The notes under the pieces were generated by a model. The model searched no databases. It saw nothing but the letters and a program-made list of their open reading frames with translations, and was not told the origin of the DNA. Shown piece after piece: positions 34,601-43,540 of a DNA stretch of 64,000 nt. Every line of letters begins with the position of its first letter. Positions within the stretch are counted from its first letter, which is position 1. The stretch covers positions 62,001 through 126,000 of the forward strand of contig NZ_FRBH01000009.1 in NCBI RefSeq assembly GCF_900142565.1, written 5' to 3'. The DNA is from Chishuiella changwenlii (GTDB taxonomy: Bacteria > Bacteroidota > Bacteroidia > Flavobacteriales > Weeksellaceae). A program made the position numbers and the translations under genes.

Positions 34601-36044
34601 ATCCTACAGTTTGTGCCATTGGACGAAACATTTTACCTTCTACACCAACCAATGTTAAAATAGGTATGTATACAATTAAAATAATTATTTCTCCAAATGC
34701 AGCACTTGTTCTTATTTTAGAGGCAGATAAGAAAACTTCTTCATCCATTTCTTGTTGAGTTAAGCGACGCATAGATTTTCTTAAACCAAGATGATGCATA
34801 GTTGCTTCTACGACAATTACAGCTCCATCTACAATTAATCCAAAATCTATAGCTCCCAAACTCATCAAATTAGCGCTAACACCAAATAAGTTCATCATTC
34901 CTAATGCAAATAATAATGCCAATGGAATAGCTGTTGCCACAATAAGACCTGCTCTAAAATTTCCTAGAAATAATACCAAGACAAAAATTACAATTAAAGC
35001 ACCTTCAATTAAATTTTTCTCAACTGTACTCATTGCTCTATCAACCAAATCTGTACGATCTAAATATGGTTCTATTGTAATATCATTTGGTAAAGATTGT
35101 TGAATTGTCGGAAGTTTTTCTTTTATTCTATTCACAACATCGTTACTGTTTTCGCCTTTCAACATCATTACTACTCCACCAACAGCATCAACTTCGCCAT
35201 TGTAAGTTAATGCACCATATCTTATAGCACTTCCGAAACGTACATCAGCAATATCTTTAATATAAATTGGTACTGCTCCAGAATTTTTTACAACAATATT
35301 CTTTACATCTTCTAAAGATTTAGCTAATCCAATTCCTCTAATAAAATATGCGTTTGGTTTTTTATCAATATAAGCACCACCAGTATTCTGATTATTCTTT
35401 TTTAGAGCAGTAAAAATATCTGGTATACTCACGCCCATTGCCTTTAATTGATTTGGATTTACTGCAACTTCATATTGTTTAAGTTGTCCACCAAAGCTAT
35501 TAACTTCTGCAACACCTGGTGTTCCGTATAATTGTCGCGCAACAATCCAATCTTGCATTGTTCGCAAATCCATTGCTGTATATTTCTTCTCGCTTCCTTT
35601 TTTGGGATGAATAATATATTGATACACTTCTCCCAATCCTGTACTTACAGGCGCTAATTCTGGTTTTCCTATTCCCGCTGGAATTTGATCTTTGGCTTCC
35701 TGTAAACGTTCGTTAATTAATTGTCTGGCAAAGTAGATATCTACATTCTCCTTAAACACAACAGTTATCACAGATAACCCGAAACGAGAAACACTTCTAA
35801 TTTCTGTTATGTCTGGTACATTTGCTATACTTTGTTCTATTGGAAAAGTAACTAATTGCTCTACTTCTTCACCTGCAAGAGTTGGACAGGTTGTGAATAT
35901 TTGTACTTGATTATTTGTAATATCAGGTACGGCATCTATTGGTAATTTTGTTGCACTCCATGTTCCCCATACAATTAGTAATAAGGTCATAAATCCTACA
36001 ACAAGCTTATTTTTGATGCTAAATTTTATAATTTTATCTAACAT
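31692..36044 (-). CDS. CzcA-type heavy metal RND pump fused to a TolC-type outer membrane protein
   Basis: 1450 residues. Residues 1-~1035 are a full HME-RND transporter with 12 membrane segments. TM4 contains AIDFGLIVDGAVIVVE, whose D-x5-D-x6-E spacing is that of CzcA (D402/D408/E415), favouring Zn/Co/Cd/Ni over Cu/Ag. Residues ~1041-1450 are a complete TolC-family protein (ISVEQAIEIAIENNQDIKSK; two duct repeats). Fusions of this kind are known in Bacteroidota. The join is odd: it contains MTSITTIIIFLFGSMFLQAQ, a signal-peptide-like start (Met codon at 32924-32922) ending at an AQA-type site. A processed or internally initiated duct subunit is possible. Confidence 0.92.
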   Translation of the reverse strand: MLDKIIKFSIKNKLVVGFMTLLLIVWGTWSATKLPIDAVPDITNNQVQIFTTCPTLAGEEVEQLVTFPIEQSIANVPDITEIRSVSRFGLSVITVVFKENVDIYFARQLINERLQEAKDQIPAGIGKPELAPVSTGLGEVYQYIIHPKKGSEKKYTAMDLRTMQDWIVARQLYGTPGVAEVNSFGGQLKQYEVAVNPNQLKAMGVSIPDIFTALKKNNQNTGGAYIDKKPNAYFIRGIGLAKSLEDVKNIVVKNSGAVPIYIKDIADVRFGSAIRYGALTYNGEVDAVGGVVMMLKGENSNDVVNRIKEKLPTIQQSLPNDITIEPYLDRTDLVDRAMSTVEKNLIEGALIVIFVLVLFLGNFRAGLIVATAIPLALLFALGMMNLFGVSANLMSLGAIDFGLIVDGAVIVVEATMHHLGLRKSMRRLTQQEMDEEVFLSASKIRTSAAFGEIIILIVYIPILTLVGVEGKMFRPMAQTVGFAIFGALILSLTYIPMMCALFLSKKPVLKKSFSDKMMEKLQHIYQPLLQKAINVKYIIVAATISVFAFSLFLFSRMGGEFIPQLQEGDYAFHCILPQGSSLNQSIETSMQASRILKNFDEVKMVVGKTGSAEVPTDPMPPEATDLMVILKPQKEWTSGRSYKELANDMMEKLEVIPGVFFEKNQPIQMRFNELMTGVRQDVAVKIFGENLDSLAIYAEKVSQVIQKVPGSTSPQVEKVSGLPQINIEYDRVRIANYGLTIEDVNDVVSTAFAGKSAGLIYENERRFDLVVRLDSLYKSDIDDVNNLTIPTDRGMQIPLSQVAKIDYKLGPAQISREAGKRRIVIGFNVQNRDVKSVVSDIQKKLSEEIKLPTGYYFTYGGQFENLEKASNRLLIAVPVSLLLIFVLLYFTFRSIKQALLIFTSIPMSAIGGIIALILRGMPFSISAGIGFIALFGVAVLNGIVLIGTFNQLKKEGINNTIQQVKQGTIMRLRPVLMTATVASLGFLPMAISTSAGAEVQKPLATVVIGGLISATFLTLFVLPLLYIIFNSKINFKSNRKMTSITTIIIFLFGSMFLQAQEKISVEQAIEIAIENNQDIKSKTLDIESTEQLRKTAFELPKTSVNFQYGNNEGFEFNDGVMISQTIPFPSIFKAKKNLVNEQVKGKEFEKSISINQLKQQVRYYFYQLEYLENNAKILSSLDSIYTDFTRVAKLRYKAGDTKRVDISTAQTKQGEINLLSQQNKMYKVNAYRSLQTLLKSEQEFEIETSAEYQPLFITSMVDENFLDKHPAIQALYQEAKIIETSQKVEKASGLPDFTFGYSNISLIGAHERNGIERYYNRGQRFSYVDVGISIPLTFGATKARIRSLDLSKQSFEAAANWQKQQLQTQLQNTLQEYEQKLVQYNYLKEQALPNAKEIINAAKLGYETGDISNVEYLYSVQAATDIRLNYLKSIQDINNSVINIYSLINQ

Positions 36045-36197
36045 GGCTTGTTAAATTTTATAAGTTAGTAAACAAAAAAACTATTCTATTTTTTATAAAA
36101 TAGGACAATAGATATTTGATGTAAGTACAATAATGGCTGGCTAACTTAATTCTATAAGCCAACTAAAACATATCAAACATAAATTGTCTAAAAAAAA

Positions 36198-36518
36198 CTA
36201 ACTATAAAATTTTGGAGGTTGCCAAATACTACCAGCATATGTCGAAGTAACATTGTACGCTCTGATAATTATTTTATTAGAAGCTGTAAATTGTAGTGGT
36301 ATAGGTTCTTCTATTTGTCTAAACTGATAATTTGTAATAGGAATACCACAACAAATACATTCGCAAAAAGGTGTACAATTATCTTCATTATCCTGATTGT
36401 GAAAATGTGCTACAGTTGTAGTCTCTTCTAAAGTCTGTTCACAATTTTTTGCATCACTACATGGTACCACTAAAAGTGCCATAATGTAAATTAATAATAT
36501 TTTCGTGAACCATTTCAT
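36198..36518 (-). CDS. Small exported Cys/His-rich protein (DUF6660-like)
   Basis: 106 residues with a signal peptide (MKWFTKILLIYIMALLVVPC). The central HFHNQDNEDNCTPFCECICC segment (~39-58) clusters two His and five Cys. The end (SIWQPPKFYS) is conserved-looking. Proteins of this size and pattern sit upstream of CusA/CzcA pumps in many Flavobacteriia; the family name is from memory. It lies 153 bp upstream of the pump and may bind or sense metal in the periplasm. Confidence 0.65.
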   Translation of the reverse strand: MKWFTKILLIYIMALLVVPCSDAKNCEQTLEETTTVAHFHNQDNEDNCTPFCECICCGIPITNYQFRQIEEPIPLQFTASNKIIIRAYNVTSTYAGSIWQPPKFYS

Positions 36519-36748
36519 TTGCTTACAAAAGTAGAAAAAATAAGATGCAATTGTATTGCAAAAGCATTGTAGATGTTTATTTTTTTAAAATGAAGAATAT
36601 TGTTTATTCTACTCTTTCCTTCGTTTATCAATTTAATTCCTTTATTCAATTTTTTATTATTGAATAGCAATGCTGCTTCAATTAGTTTTACCTCATTAAT
36701 ATTCATCACGTTAAAAAAATAGACATTAACACAAATAAATTTATACAC

Positions 36749-37492
36749 ATGAAGAAAGAATTAGTTTTTTTACGAGCATTTGCTATAACAACGGTAATCG
36801 GAATGTTTTTCATTACCACTTCAGCATTTAAAAACAATCAAAATCAGAAATTTAATGAAATTGATGTGGAGCGAATTAATGTTGTAGAAAAAGACGGAAC
36901 AGTAAGAATGATAATAACAAACGAAGGGCTTTTCCCGAATGGAAAAGATATTGTTAATGGTAGATCTATCAATGAAGATAGAAAGAAAAGATCTGGTATG
37001 TTATTTTTTAATGAAGAAGGAATAGAATGTGGAGGTTTTATTTATGATGGAAGAAAAACGAAAGATGGACATTCTTCTGGATTATCGCTTACATACGATC
37101 AGTATGATGGCGATCAAGTCATGCAACTATTAACAGAAGATTATAAGAAAGGAGATAGACGTTTTGTGAGTAGTAGTTTAGCGTTTACAGATCGTGCTAG
37201 TAAAGAAACACAGCAAATGACTACTGATATTATGAAAGAATTGGAGGAACTTAAGAAAAAAGATCCAAAAGCTATGAGAGAAAAATATAAACAATATACA
37301 GAACAAGGTTATTTAGGTACTGTACCTCGTGTAATATTAGGAAAAACGAGTGATCAAAATAATGGATTATTTCTCTTTGATAAAAACGGAGCACCAAGAG
37401 CTATGTTTTATGTAGACAAAGACAACAAAGCAAAACTAGATTTTTATGATGATAAGGGAAATACAATCGCTTCTTTCCCAGACAATAAATAA
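36749..37492 (+). CDS. Exported hypothetical protein with repeated beta motifs
   Basis: 247 residues with an N-terminal signal or anchor (~10-27) ending in SAFKNN. The body repeats short beta-hairpins such as INVVEKDGTVRMIITNEG, SGMLFFNEEGIECGGFIYDG and RAMFYVDKDNKAKLDFYDDK, each mixing a D/N-rich turn with hydrophobic strands. A charged helix (~150-190) lies between. This looks like a Bacteroidota family of unknown function often found beside two-component genes; here a LytS/LytTR pair follows. It starts one base after a divergent spurious ORF, so only one of the two can be real. Confidence 0.72.
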   Translation: MKKELVFLRAFAITTVIGMFFITTSAFKNNQNQKFNEIDVERINVVEKDGTVRMIITNEGLFPNGKDIVNGRSINEDRKKRSGMLFFNEEGIECGGFIYDGRKTKDGHSSGLSLTYDQYDGDQVMQLLTEDYKKGDRRFVSSSLAFTDRASKETQQMTTDIMKELEELKKKDPKAMREKYKQYTEQGYLGTVPRVILGKTSDQNNGLFLFDKNGAPRAMFYVDKDNKAKLDFYDDKGNTIASFPDNK

Positions 37493-37501
37493 GATACTTT
37501 A

Positions 37502-37548
37502 TTTACAATGAATAGTGCTATAGCGAAGTAGTACTATTTTTTGTAAAT
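37502..37548 (+). terminator. Terminator after the 36749-37492 gene
   Basis: TTTACAA (37502-37508) pairs with TTGTAAA (37541-37547), and AATAGTGCT with AGTACTATT inside (one mismatch), with a T-run within the right arm. Confidence 0.6.
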
Positions 37549-37566
37549 TGCTCTATCCAAATTAGA

Positions 37567-38607
37567 ATGAGAAATATAATTACTTACATCAGCCAAAATA
37601 GATATTTTTTACTCTTTATTTTACTTTTTGCGTATGTAGAGTCTATTTATACACGACTTATTGTAAGACAAACGCTCAATATTTATATTTTTACACCAGA
37701 GGCTGCAATTTCATCATTATTCAATGCTATTATACTATTTTTAGTTCTTCAGTTTTTTATAAAAAAATGGCAAAAATCTGATGTAATTCGTACTAAAGAA
37801 TTATTTAAAATATTTTCTATTTCAATTGTTCTCTATATCATAATAATGTACGTTACGGGCTATACTATATCATTTCTGTTTAATACTGTAGAACGAAATT
37901 TTAATAGGCATACCATTTCTGTTTCATTCTTATCAAACATAATTAATGGCTTTATTTATGGAAGCTTTTTCTTAGCATATTACTATTATCATCAGAATAA
38001 ACAGCAACAGTTAAAGTTAATCAACTATAATCGGGCTTTATCAGAAAGTAAAATTAATCAACTAAAAAGTCAGCTCAATCCACATTTTCTTTTTAATAAT
38101 TTAAATATTTTAGATCAGTTAATTGAAGAAGATAAGCAAGTCGCATCAGACTTTCTTAATGAGTTTGCAGAAATATATAGATATGTTTTGCAGGGATTAG
38201 ATAGAAAAACAATTCTTATCGAAGAGGAAATAGAATTTGCACAACAATATTTTAAACTGATGCAACATAAATATGGAAATGCTTATCTTCTAAACATAGA
38301 GAATAAACTTACAAATAACTTAGTTTACATAGTTCCATTAACATTGCAATTACTAATAGAAAATGCTATAAAACACAATTTAGGGACATTACAGAATCCT
38401 GTTTATATTAGCGTAGAGATTACAGACAATGGAATAGAAATTAAGAATAATAAAATCTTAAAGCAATACACGAAAACAAGTTCAGGTAAAGGAATAAATA
38501 ACTTAGTAGAACAATATAAAATACTGACAGAAAATTCCATTACGATAGAAAATTCTGATGAATTATTTACAATAAAAATTCCACTGATTTTAAAAGAACA
38601 TACGTGA
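37567..38607 (+). CDS. LytS/YehU-type sensor histidine kinase
   Basis: 346 residues. Four transmembrane segments occupy ~10-145 without an extracytoplasmic domain of note. The kinase core is the His_kinase family: KSQLNPHFLFNNLNILDQLI carries the phosphoacceptor H (NPHFLFN), followed by the ATP-binding N-box LLIENAIKHN and GKGINNLVEQY. The stop codon overlaps the LytTR start by four bases. Such pairs in Bacteroidota control surface or stress genes; the signal is unknown. Confidence 0.9.
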   Translation: MRNIITYISQNRYFLLFILLFAYVESIYTRLIVRQTLNIYIFTPEAAISSLFNAIILFLVLQFFIKKWQKSDVIRTKELFKIFSISIVLYIIIMYVTGYTISFLFNTVERNFNRHTISVSFLSNIINGFIYGSFFLAYYYYHQNKQQQLKLINYNRALSESKINQLKSQLNPHFLFNNLNILDQLIEEDKQVASDFLNEFAEIYRYVLQGLDRKTILIEEEIEFAQQYFKLMQHKYGNAYLLNIENKLTNNLVYIVPLTLQLLIENAIKHNLGTLQNPVYISVEITDNGIEIKNNKILKQYTKTSSGKGINNLVEQYKILTENSITIENSDELFTIKIPLILKEHT

Positions 38608-39371
38608 TAAATGTACTTATTATAGAGGATGAAATTCCCGCAAGAAGAAAATTAAAGCGATTTCTACAAGAGTTAGAAATATCTATCAATACATTAACTG
38701 AAATTGATTCGGTTTCTTCTGCAATAGATTTTCTTAATAAGAATAAAGTAGATGTAATTTTTTCTGATATTGAACTATTAGATGGCAATGCATTCGATAT
38801 ATATGCTAAAGTATCTATTGATTGTCCTATTATTTTCACGACTGCTTATGATCAATTTTGGATGAATGCATTCGAAAGTAATGGAATTGAATATTTACTA
38901 AAACCGTTTTCTAAGGATCGTTTTGAAAAAGCTTGGAATAAGTTTCTACTTTTAAGTAATTCTTCTCAAAAAGATGATGATTTATTGACGAATATTACAA
39001 AGCTTATTCAACAAAATTTAGTGGAGAAAACATATAAAAAACGTTTTTCTATCACGACTAATAAAGGTGTTTATTTTTTAGATAGTCATCAAATTGCTTA
39101 TTTTGAAGCTTCTGAAGGTGTAATATTTGCTCATGACAATTTAGGAAGCAAGCATTTACTAACAGAAACTACCATAAAAGATATTGAAAACCAAGTTGAT
39201 CCCTTTAATTTCTTTCGAATAAACAGAAGTGAACTTATACAAAAAGAATACGTTGAAAAAATTGAACGTTATAGTAAAAATTCAATCGCTATAAAATTAA
39301 AGGGATACCATACTATTCTAAAAACAAGTCAAAATAGTACATCTCAGTTTAAGAATTGGATAGAAAAATAA
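38604..39371 (+). CDS. LytTR-family response regulator
   Basis: 255 residues from a GTG start at 38604, which overlaps the kinase stop (GTGA). The receiver has the acidic pair E7-D8, phosphoacceptor in VIFSDIELLDGN and K in YLLKPFSKDRFEKA. The C-terminal LytTR DNA-binding domain (~155-254) reads FSITTNKGVYFLDSHQIAYF, FRINRSELIQKEYVEKIE and ILKTSQNSTSQFKNWIEK. It pairs with the upstream kinase. No other in-frame start precedes the receiver, which supports the GTG. Confidence 0.92.
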   Translation: MINVLIIEDEIPARRKLKRFLQELEISINTLTEIDSVSSAIDFLNKNKVDVIFSDIELLDGNAFDIYAKVSIDCPIIFTTAYDQFWMNAFESNGIEYLLKPFSKDRFEKAWNKFLLLSNSSQKDDDLLTNITKLIQQNLVEKTYKKRFSITTNKGVYFLDSHQIAYFEASEGVIFAHDNLGSKHLLTETTIKDIENQVDPFNFFRINRSELIQKEYVEKIERYSKNSIAIKLKGYHTILKTSQNSTSQFKNWIEK

Positions 39372-39389
39372 GTTACTTTATAACTTATT
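39367..39389. terminator. Shared hairpin over both stop codons of a convergent pair
   Basis: AATAAGTTA (39367-39375) pairs with TAACTTATT (39381-39389). The LytTR stop lies in the left arm and the cyclophilin stop at the right edge. Confidence 0.6.
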
Positions 39390-40092
39390 AATACTTTATA
39401 GCTGAACCACCAACCATAAAACTTGTTTTGTTTTTTCTTTTAATCGAATTTTTCTTCACTTTTATAGAGAAGATGACAGGTTTTACAGGAAGTTCCTTAT
39501 TGGTTTCTACTTCACTTATTTTTATAACATTGTTTAATCCTTTTGTAACCTCTCCAAAAACAGTGTAATCATAATCTAAACGAGGTTGACCTCCATTTTT
39601 AAGATATTCTTTTCGCTGCTCTTCAGTAAACTTTATTCCTTTTTTAAATTCTAAATCATCTAAATCTTTAGCTGAAACTTTTTTACCAACAACAAAGTAA
39701 AGTTGATTATAATAAGAGCCTTTTTGTTTATTATCATCTCTCCCTGCACCTAAAGCACCAACTTTATGGTAAGCTTTTGGATTAAATTCGGGTGCCAAAC
39801 GAACTGGTTTCTTAATTAAAGAAGCAGCTTCTTCTTCTAAAATATCTTCGTCTAATTCTCCTCCCTGAATAACAAAATCTTTTATAACGCGATTAAACTG
39901 TGCATTGGTATACGTTCCCTTCTCTATTTGATTTAATATTAAATCACGATGCTCAGGTGTAAAATCATACAAGACCACATCAAACTTTCCATAGTTTGTT
40001 TTAAATTTCAACGTATACGTTTGTGCATAAATAGAAGAAGATAATGCGAATAATGTACCTAGAAATATATTTTTTAATTGCTTATTTTTCAT
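39388..40092 (-). CDS. Exported cyclophilin-type peptidyl-prolyl isomerase
   Basis: 234 residues from the Met at 40092 (MKNKQLKNIFLGTLFALSSS then IYAQ), preferred over one 12 codons upstream because it gives a proper signal peptide. The cyclophilin core begins TNYGKFDVVLYDFTPEHRDL; NRVIKDFVIQGGELDEDI matches the catalytic F-I-Q-G-G strand, though several usual active-site residues vary (no clear F-M-I). A strand with DYTVFGEVTKGLNNVIKISE closes the fold. It probably helps periplasmic protein folding. Confidence 0.87.
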   Translation of the reverse strand: MKNKQLKNIFLGTLFALSSSIYAQTYTLKFKTNYGKFDVVLYDFTPEHRDLILNQIEKGTYTNAQFNRVIKDFVIQGGELDEDILEEEAASLIKKPVRLAPEFNPKAYHKVGALGAGRDDNKQKGSYYNQLYFVVGKKVSAKDLDDLEFKKGIKFTEEQRKEYLKNGGQPRLDYDYTVFGEVTKGLNNVIKISEVETNKELPVKPVIFSIKVKKNSIKRKNKTSFMVGGSAIKY

Positions 40093-40118
40093 TTTTACCG
40101 ATAATTTATATAAATATA

Positions 40119-40146
40119 AAAAGTCCAATACATATATTGGACTTTT
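40119..40146 (-). terminator. Terminator of the CocE/NonD gene
   Basis: AAAAGTCCAATA (40119-40130) and TATTGGACTTTT (40135-40146) form a perfect 12-bp stem over a 4-base loop. Confidence 0.85.
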
Positions 40147-40155
40147 AAGAATATT

Positions 40156-42015
40156 TTATTTCAAAACAGGAATTTCAATATAAGAATCATGATAAATTCG
40201 TTGTGTTTGTTTAATGAAATCTTTTGCCGTTGCTTCATAAACGTTCATAAATTGTTGTGGATTTCTATCAGCTAAAGGAAACCAAGAATTCTGAACCTGA
40301 ATCATGATACGATGTCCTTTTTTAAACGTATGTCCAACATCTGGCATTGTATAGGTTACATCTGTTTTCTTATTTGGAATCAGCGCTTCTGGTGTACTAA
40401 AACTATTACGGTATTTTCCTCGCATAATTTCGGCACGAATTAAGTTTTGATAACCTCCCATCAGTTTATCGTTAAACTTCGGCGTATTTTCTGGATAAAC
40501 ATCTATTAGTTTTACCACATAATCTGCATCAGTTCCAGTAGATGAAACAAATAAATGGTTAATTACGGGACCAGTAATCGTAATATCTTCTGTTAAAATA
40601 TCTGTTTGATACACCATAACATCTGGTCGTGTAGAAGCAAAACGTTGGTCATCTACCATATATTCCCTCGTTCTATTCTCTAAAACACCTCCTTGATAAG
40701 GAACAGGATTATTTGGATCTGCAACATATTCATCAAATGTTGTCGAGTTATTAGATTTATCAAATGTAATTTTTCCATTATCCTGCAAATACATTTTTTT
40801 AGTTGAAACGTTTTTCGGTGGCCATGCCTCAAATTGTTTCCATTGGTTAGAACCAGTTATAAATATATGCGCTTCTGTAGGTTTAAAATTCCCTTTATCT
40901 TTTAAATAATAATTAAAAAACGGTAATTCTATATTCTCTTTGTAATATTCACCTGTTTCAGAACCAAATTGCATATCGCCAAACGTGTCAGCTTTACTCC
41001 TTACCCAACCTCCATGAAACCAAGGCCCAGCAACAAGAATATTCGTTGCAGTAGGATTTTGTTTTTCTATGGCTTTATATGTTGCAAAAGCACCATAAGC
41101 ATCCTCAGCATCAAAAAAACCTCCAACAGTCATTACTGCAGGTTTTACATTTTTTAGATGAGGTAAAGGGTCTCTGTCTTTCCAAAATTGATCATAATCT
41201 GGATGCGCGAATAAATCGTTATAAAACTTAATATTATCTTGAAAATATTTCGCTTTTAATTCTTTAACAGAACCTCCTTCTAAATAAAATCTATAGGTAT
41301 CTTTTATAGGAAAATCTAACGATTTTGGTCCTTTATCTGGTGTAATTGGTTGTGGTCGTTTAACACCAAAAGAAGACATAAACTTAAAAGAGTCTGCTAA
41401 GAATAAAACACCATTGTGATGAAAATCGTCTCCTAAAAACCAATTGGTAACTGGCGCTTGTGGAGAAACAGCTTTTAAAGTTGGATGAGAATTTACTAAA
41501 CTCATTGTAGAGTAAAAACCTGGATAAGAAATTCCATAAATTCCAGCTTTCTGATTATAATTTTTTAAATTCTTCGCTAGCCACTCTAAAGTATCGTAAG
41601 TATCTGTACTTTCATCAATAGCTTTTTTATTTTTTATTATATTAATTGGTCGAACATCATCAAAGTCACCTTCGCTCATCCATTTTCCTCTCACATCTTG
41701 ATAAACAAAAATAAATCCCTCTCGCATTTCGGCAGGAAAATTCCCAAGATATTTCTTGTATTCATTTGCTCCATAAGGTGCAACTGTATATGGGGTTCTG
41801 TTTAACAATACGGGATATTTTTTCGATTTATCTTTTGGGATATAAATCGCCGTAAATAATTGTTTCCCATCTCGCATTGGAATCAACTGTTCTATTTTTT
41901 CGTAGTTATTTCTTACATAAATAGAATCGGCTTTTACATCGTCTTGTGCATAACTGAAATTACTTGTTAGCATTAATGCTCCAAGCAAAATTAAGTTTGA
42001 AGTTATTTTTTTCAC
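40156..42015 (-). CDS. Exported CocE/NonD-family hydrolase (X-Pro dipeptidyl peptidase S15-like)
   Basis: 619 residues with a signal peptide (MKKITSNLILLGALMLTSNF then SYAQ). The alpha/beta-hydrolase domain has the nucleophile elbow GISYPG (S in KAGIYGISYPGFYSTM, ~168), an Asp in FDAEDAYG and a His in AGPWFHGGW. The C-terminal jelly-roll (~410-610) is the S15/CocE type. Family members cleave cocaine, cephalosporin esters, glutaryl-7-ACA or Xaa-Pro dipeptides; the likely role here is periplasmic ester or peptide hydrolysis. It is a single-gene unit. Confidence 0.9.
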   Translation of the reverse strand: MKKITSNLILLGALMLTSNFSYAQDDVKADSIYVRNNYEKIEQLIPMRDGKQLFTAIYIPKDKSKKYPVLLNRTPYTVAPYGANEYKKYLGNFPAEMREGFIFVYQDVRGKWMSEGDFDDVRPINIIKNKKAIDESTDTYDTLEWLAKNLKNYNQKAGIYGISYPGFYSTMSLVNSHPTLKAVSPQAPVTNWFLGDDFHHNGVLFLADSFKFMSSFGVKRPQPITPDKGPKSLDFPIKDTYRFYLEGGSVKELKAKYFQDNIKFYNDLFAHPDYDQFWKDRDPLPHLKNVKPAVMTVGGFFDAEDAYGAFATYKAIEKQNPTATNILVAGPWFHGGWVRSKADTFGDMQFGSETGEYYKENIELPFFNYYLKDKGNFKPTEAHIFITGSNQWKQFEAWPPKNVSTKKMYLQDNGKITFDKSNNSTTFDEYVADPNNPVPYQGGVLENRTREYMVDDQRFASTRPDVMVYQTDILTEDITITGPVINHLFVSSTGTDADYVVKLIDVYPENTPKFNDKLMGGYQNLIRAEIMRGKYRNSFSTPEALIPNKKTDVTYTMPDVGHTFKKGHRIMIQVQNSWFPLADRNPQQFMNVYEATAKDFIKQTQRIYHDSYIEIPVLK

Positions 42016-42144
42016 GTGTTAATTGTATTTTATAGAATTATAAATGTAATAAACATTTAAGTAAACAAGAAGATGTCGGTCATTTGTTTTTATTTTTTAA
42101 CTAAATTAGTTTGTCTAATATACACATACAAAACACAAATTACC

Positions 42145-43071
42145 ATGAGTTCTTTTTCTAATATTGATGAATACATTGCTGGTTTTGATGGTGACAAGAA
42201 AACGTTATTACAAAACATCCGTCAATTAATAAAAGACTTTGTTCCAGAAGCAAAGGAAACAATTAATTACAATATGCCGACTTATAGATTAAATGGAAAT
42301 TTAATTCATTTTGCAATGTTCAAAAACCATTTAGGATTATATCCTGGTCCAGATACTATAAATCATCTTAAAGAGGATTTAATAGACTTTAAAACCACAA
42401 AAGGGGCAATTCAAATTCCGTTAGATATTCCTCTTCCAAAAGATTTAATTCAGAAAATTCTACTCCATAAAATAGATTTAATGAAAGATCAAAAAGCTGG
42501 AGAATGGACAAAGTATAATGGCAATTGGGCAGAAGCAAACGAAAAAATAACACAAATTATTAATAACACTGTCCTTAAAAAAGAGTTTAAATGGGGAGGT
42601 GATGTTTACACTTACAAAAAGAAAAATGTGTTAGCATTTAGTGGTTTTAAAAATCATTTTGCTTTGTGGTTTTACAATGGTGTTTTATTACAAGATAAGT
42701 ACAACGTCTTAGTGAATGCAAACGAGGAAAAAACAAAAGCTTTACGTCAATGGAGGTTTAATTCTGCAGATGAAATTGATGTAGAGAAAGTAAAACAATA
42801 TATAGAAGAAGCTATAAAATTAGTTGAAAATGGAATAGAATTTAAATTTGAAAAACCTGTTCCAAAAGAACTTAATGGATTACTAAAAGAAACTTTAAAT
42901 CAAGATAATACATTATTTAATTCATTTAATACTTTAAGTAAAAGCAAACAAAAAGAATACATAGAATACATTGAGGAAGCAAAACAAGAAAAAACAAAAT
43001 TATCTAGAATAGAAAAAATAAAACCACTAATTTTAGATGGTAAAGGTTTAAACGATAAATACAGAAAATAG
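42145..43071 (+). CDS. Tandem DUF1801 protein with YdeI/OmdA-type end
   Basis: 308 residues from the ATG at 42145, chosen over one 24 codons upstream because the DUF1801 domain starts right there (MSSFSNIDEYIAGFDGDKKT). Domain 1 (~1-115) has the VPEAKETINYNMPTYRL signature of the YdhG/iron-chaperone-like fold. Domain 2 (~125-235) is a second copy (FKWGGDVYTYKKKNVLAFSGF). The last ~70 residues (TLNQDNTLFNSFNTLSKSKQ, KTKLSRIEKIKPLILDGKGL) match the YdeI/OmdA C-terminal repeat. The function is unknown. The stop codon abuts the next start. Confidence 0.85.
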   Translation: MSSFSNIDEYIAGFDGDKKTLLQNIRQLIKDFVPEAKETINYNMPTYRLNGNLIHFAMFKNHLGLYPGPDTINHLKEDLIDFKTTKGAIQIPLDIPLPKDLIQKILLHKIDLMKDQKAGEWTKYNGNWAEANEKITQIINNTVLKKEFKWGGDVYTYKKKNVLAFSGFKNHFALWFYNGVLLQDKYNVLVNANEEKTKALRQWRFNSADEIDVEKVKQYIEEAIKLVENGIEFKFEKPVPKELNGLLKETLNQDNTLFNSFNTLSKSKQKEYIEYIEEAKQEKTKLSRIEKIKPLILDGKGLNDKYRK

Positions 43072-43536
43072 ATGCAATATGAAGTATCAAGTTTAGAAGA
43101 ATATTTTGAAAGTATTCCTAAAGAAAGAGTCGAAAGCGTAAGAAAACTGTACCTTACAATAAAAGATAATTTACCAAATGGATTTGAAGAAAGAATAAAC
43201 TATGGACACATTGGTTTTGTAGTTCCTCACTCTACTTATCCAAAAGGTTATCATTGCGATCCTAAATCACCTTTACCTTTTATTGGAATCGCATCGCAAA
43301 AGAATTTTATCTCGTTATATCACATGGGGATTTATGCAGATTTAGAACTCTATAATTGGTTTATAGAAGAATATCCCAAACATTCTAAAAGAAAATTAGA
43401 CATGGGAAAAGGTTGCATAAGACTTAAAAAGATGGATGATATACCGTATGATTTAATAAAAGAATTAGTATCTAAAATAAATCCAGAACAATGGATTAAA
43501 TTATATGAAAGTAATTTTAATCCTCAAAAAGAATAA
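43072..43536 (+). CDS. DUF1801 family protein
   Basis: 154 residues. SLEEYFESIPKERVESVRKL and LPNGFEERINYGHIGFVVPH match the DUF1801 fold. It starts at the base after the stop of the preceding tandem DUF1801 gene, so the two are co-transcribed. A central PKGYHCDPKSPLPFIGIASQ segment and DMGKGCIRLKKMDDI near the end are as in the stand-alone family. The substrate or partner is unknown. Confidence 0.88.
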   Translation: MQYEVSSLEEYFESIPKERVESVRKLYLTIKDNLPNGFEERINYGHIGFVVPHSTYPKGYHCDPKSPLPFIGIASQKNFISLYHMGIYADLELYNWFIEEYPKHSKRKLDMGKGCIRLKKMDDIPYDLIKELVSKINPEQWIKLYESNFNPQKE

Positions 43537-43540
43537 AAAC

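Noticed and set aside
31692-36044. Considered as a copper/silver CusA pump.
   Set aside because: TM4 carries the CzcA-type D, D and E spacing, which is associated with divalent cations.
36515-36748. 77-codon minus-strand ORF whose stop overlaps (ATGA) the start of the Cys/His-rich protein gene.
   Set aside because: Low-complexity Asn/Ile/Lys-rich sequence with no fold pattern. It fills the divergent promoter gap and begins one base from the opposite gene, leaving no room for promoters.
42073-42144. Upstream in-frame start for the tandem DUF1801 gene.
   Set aside because: The added 24 residues are hydrophobic, match no part of the family, and the DUF1801 domain begins right at the ATG at 42145.
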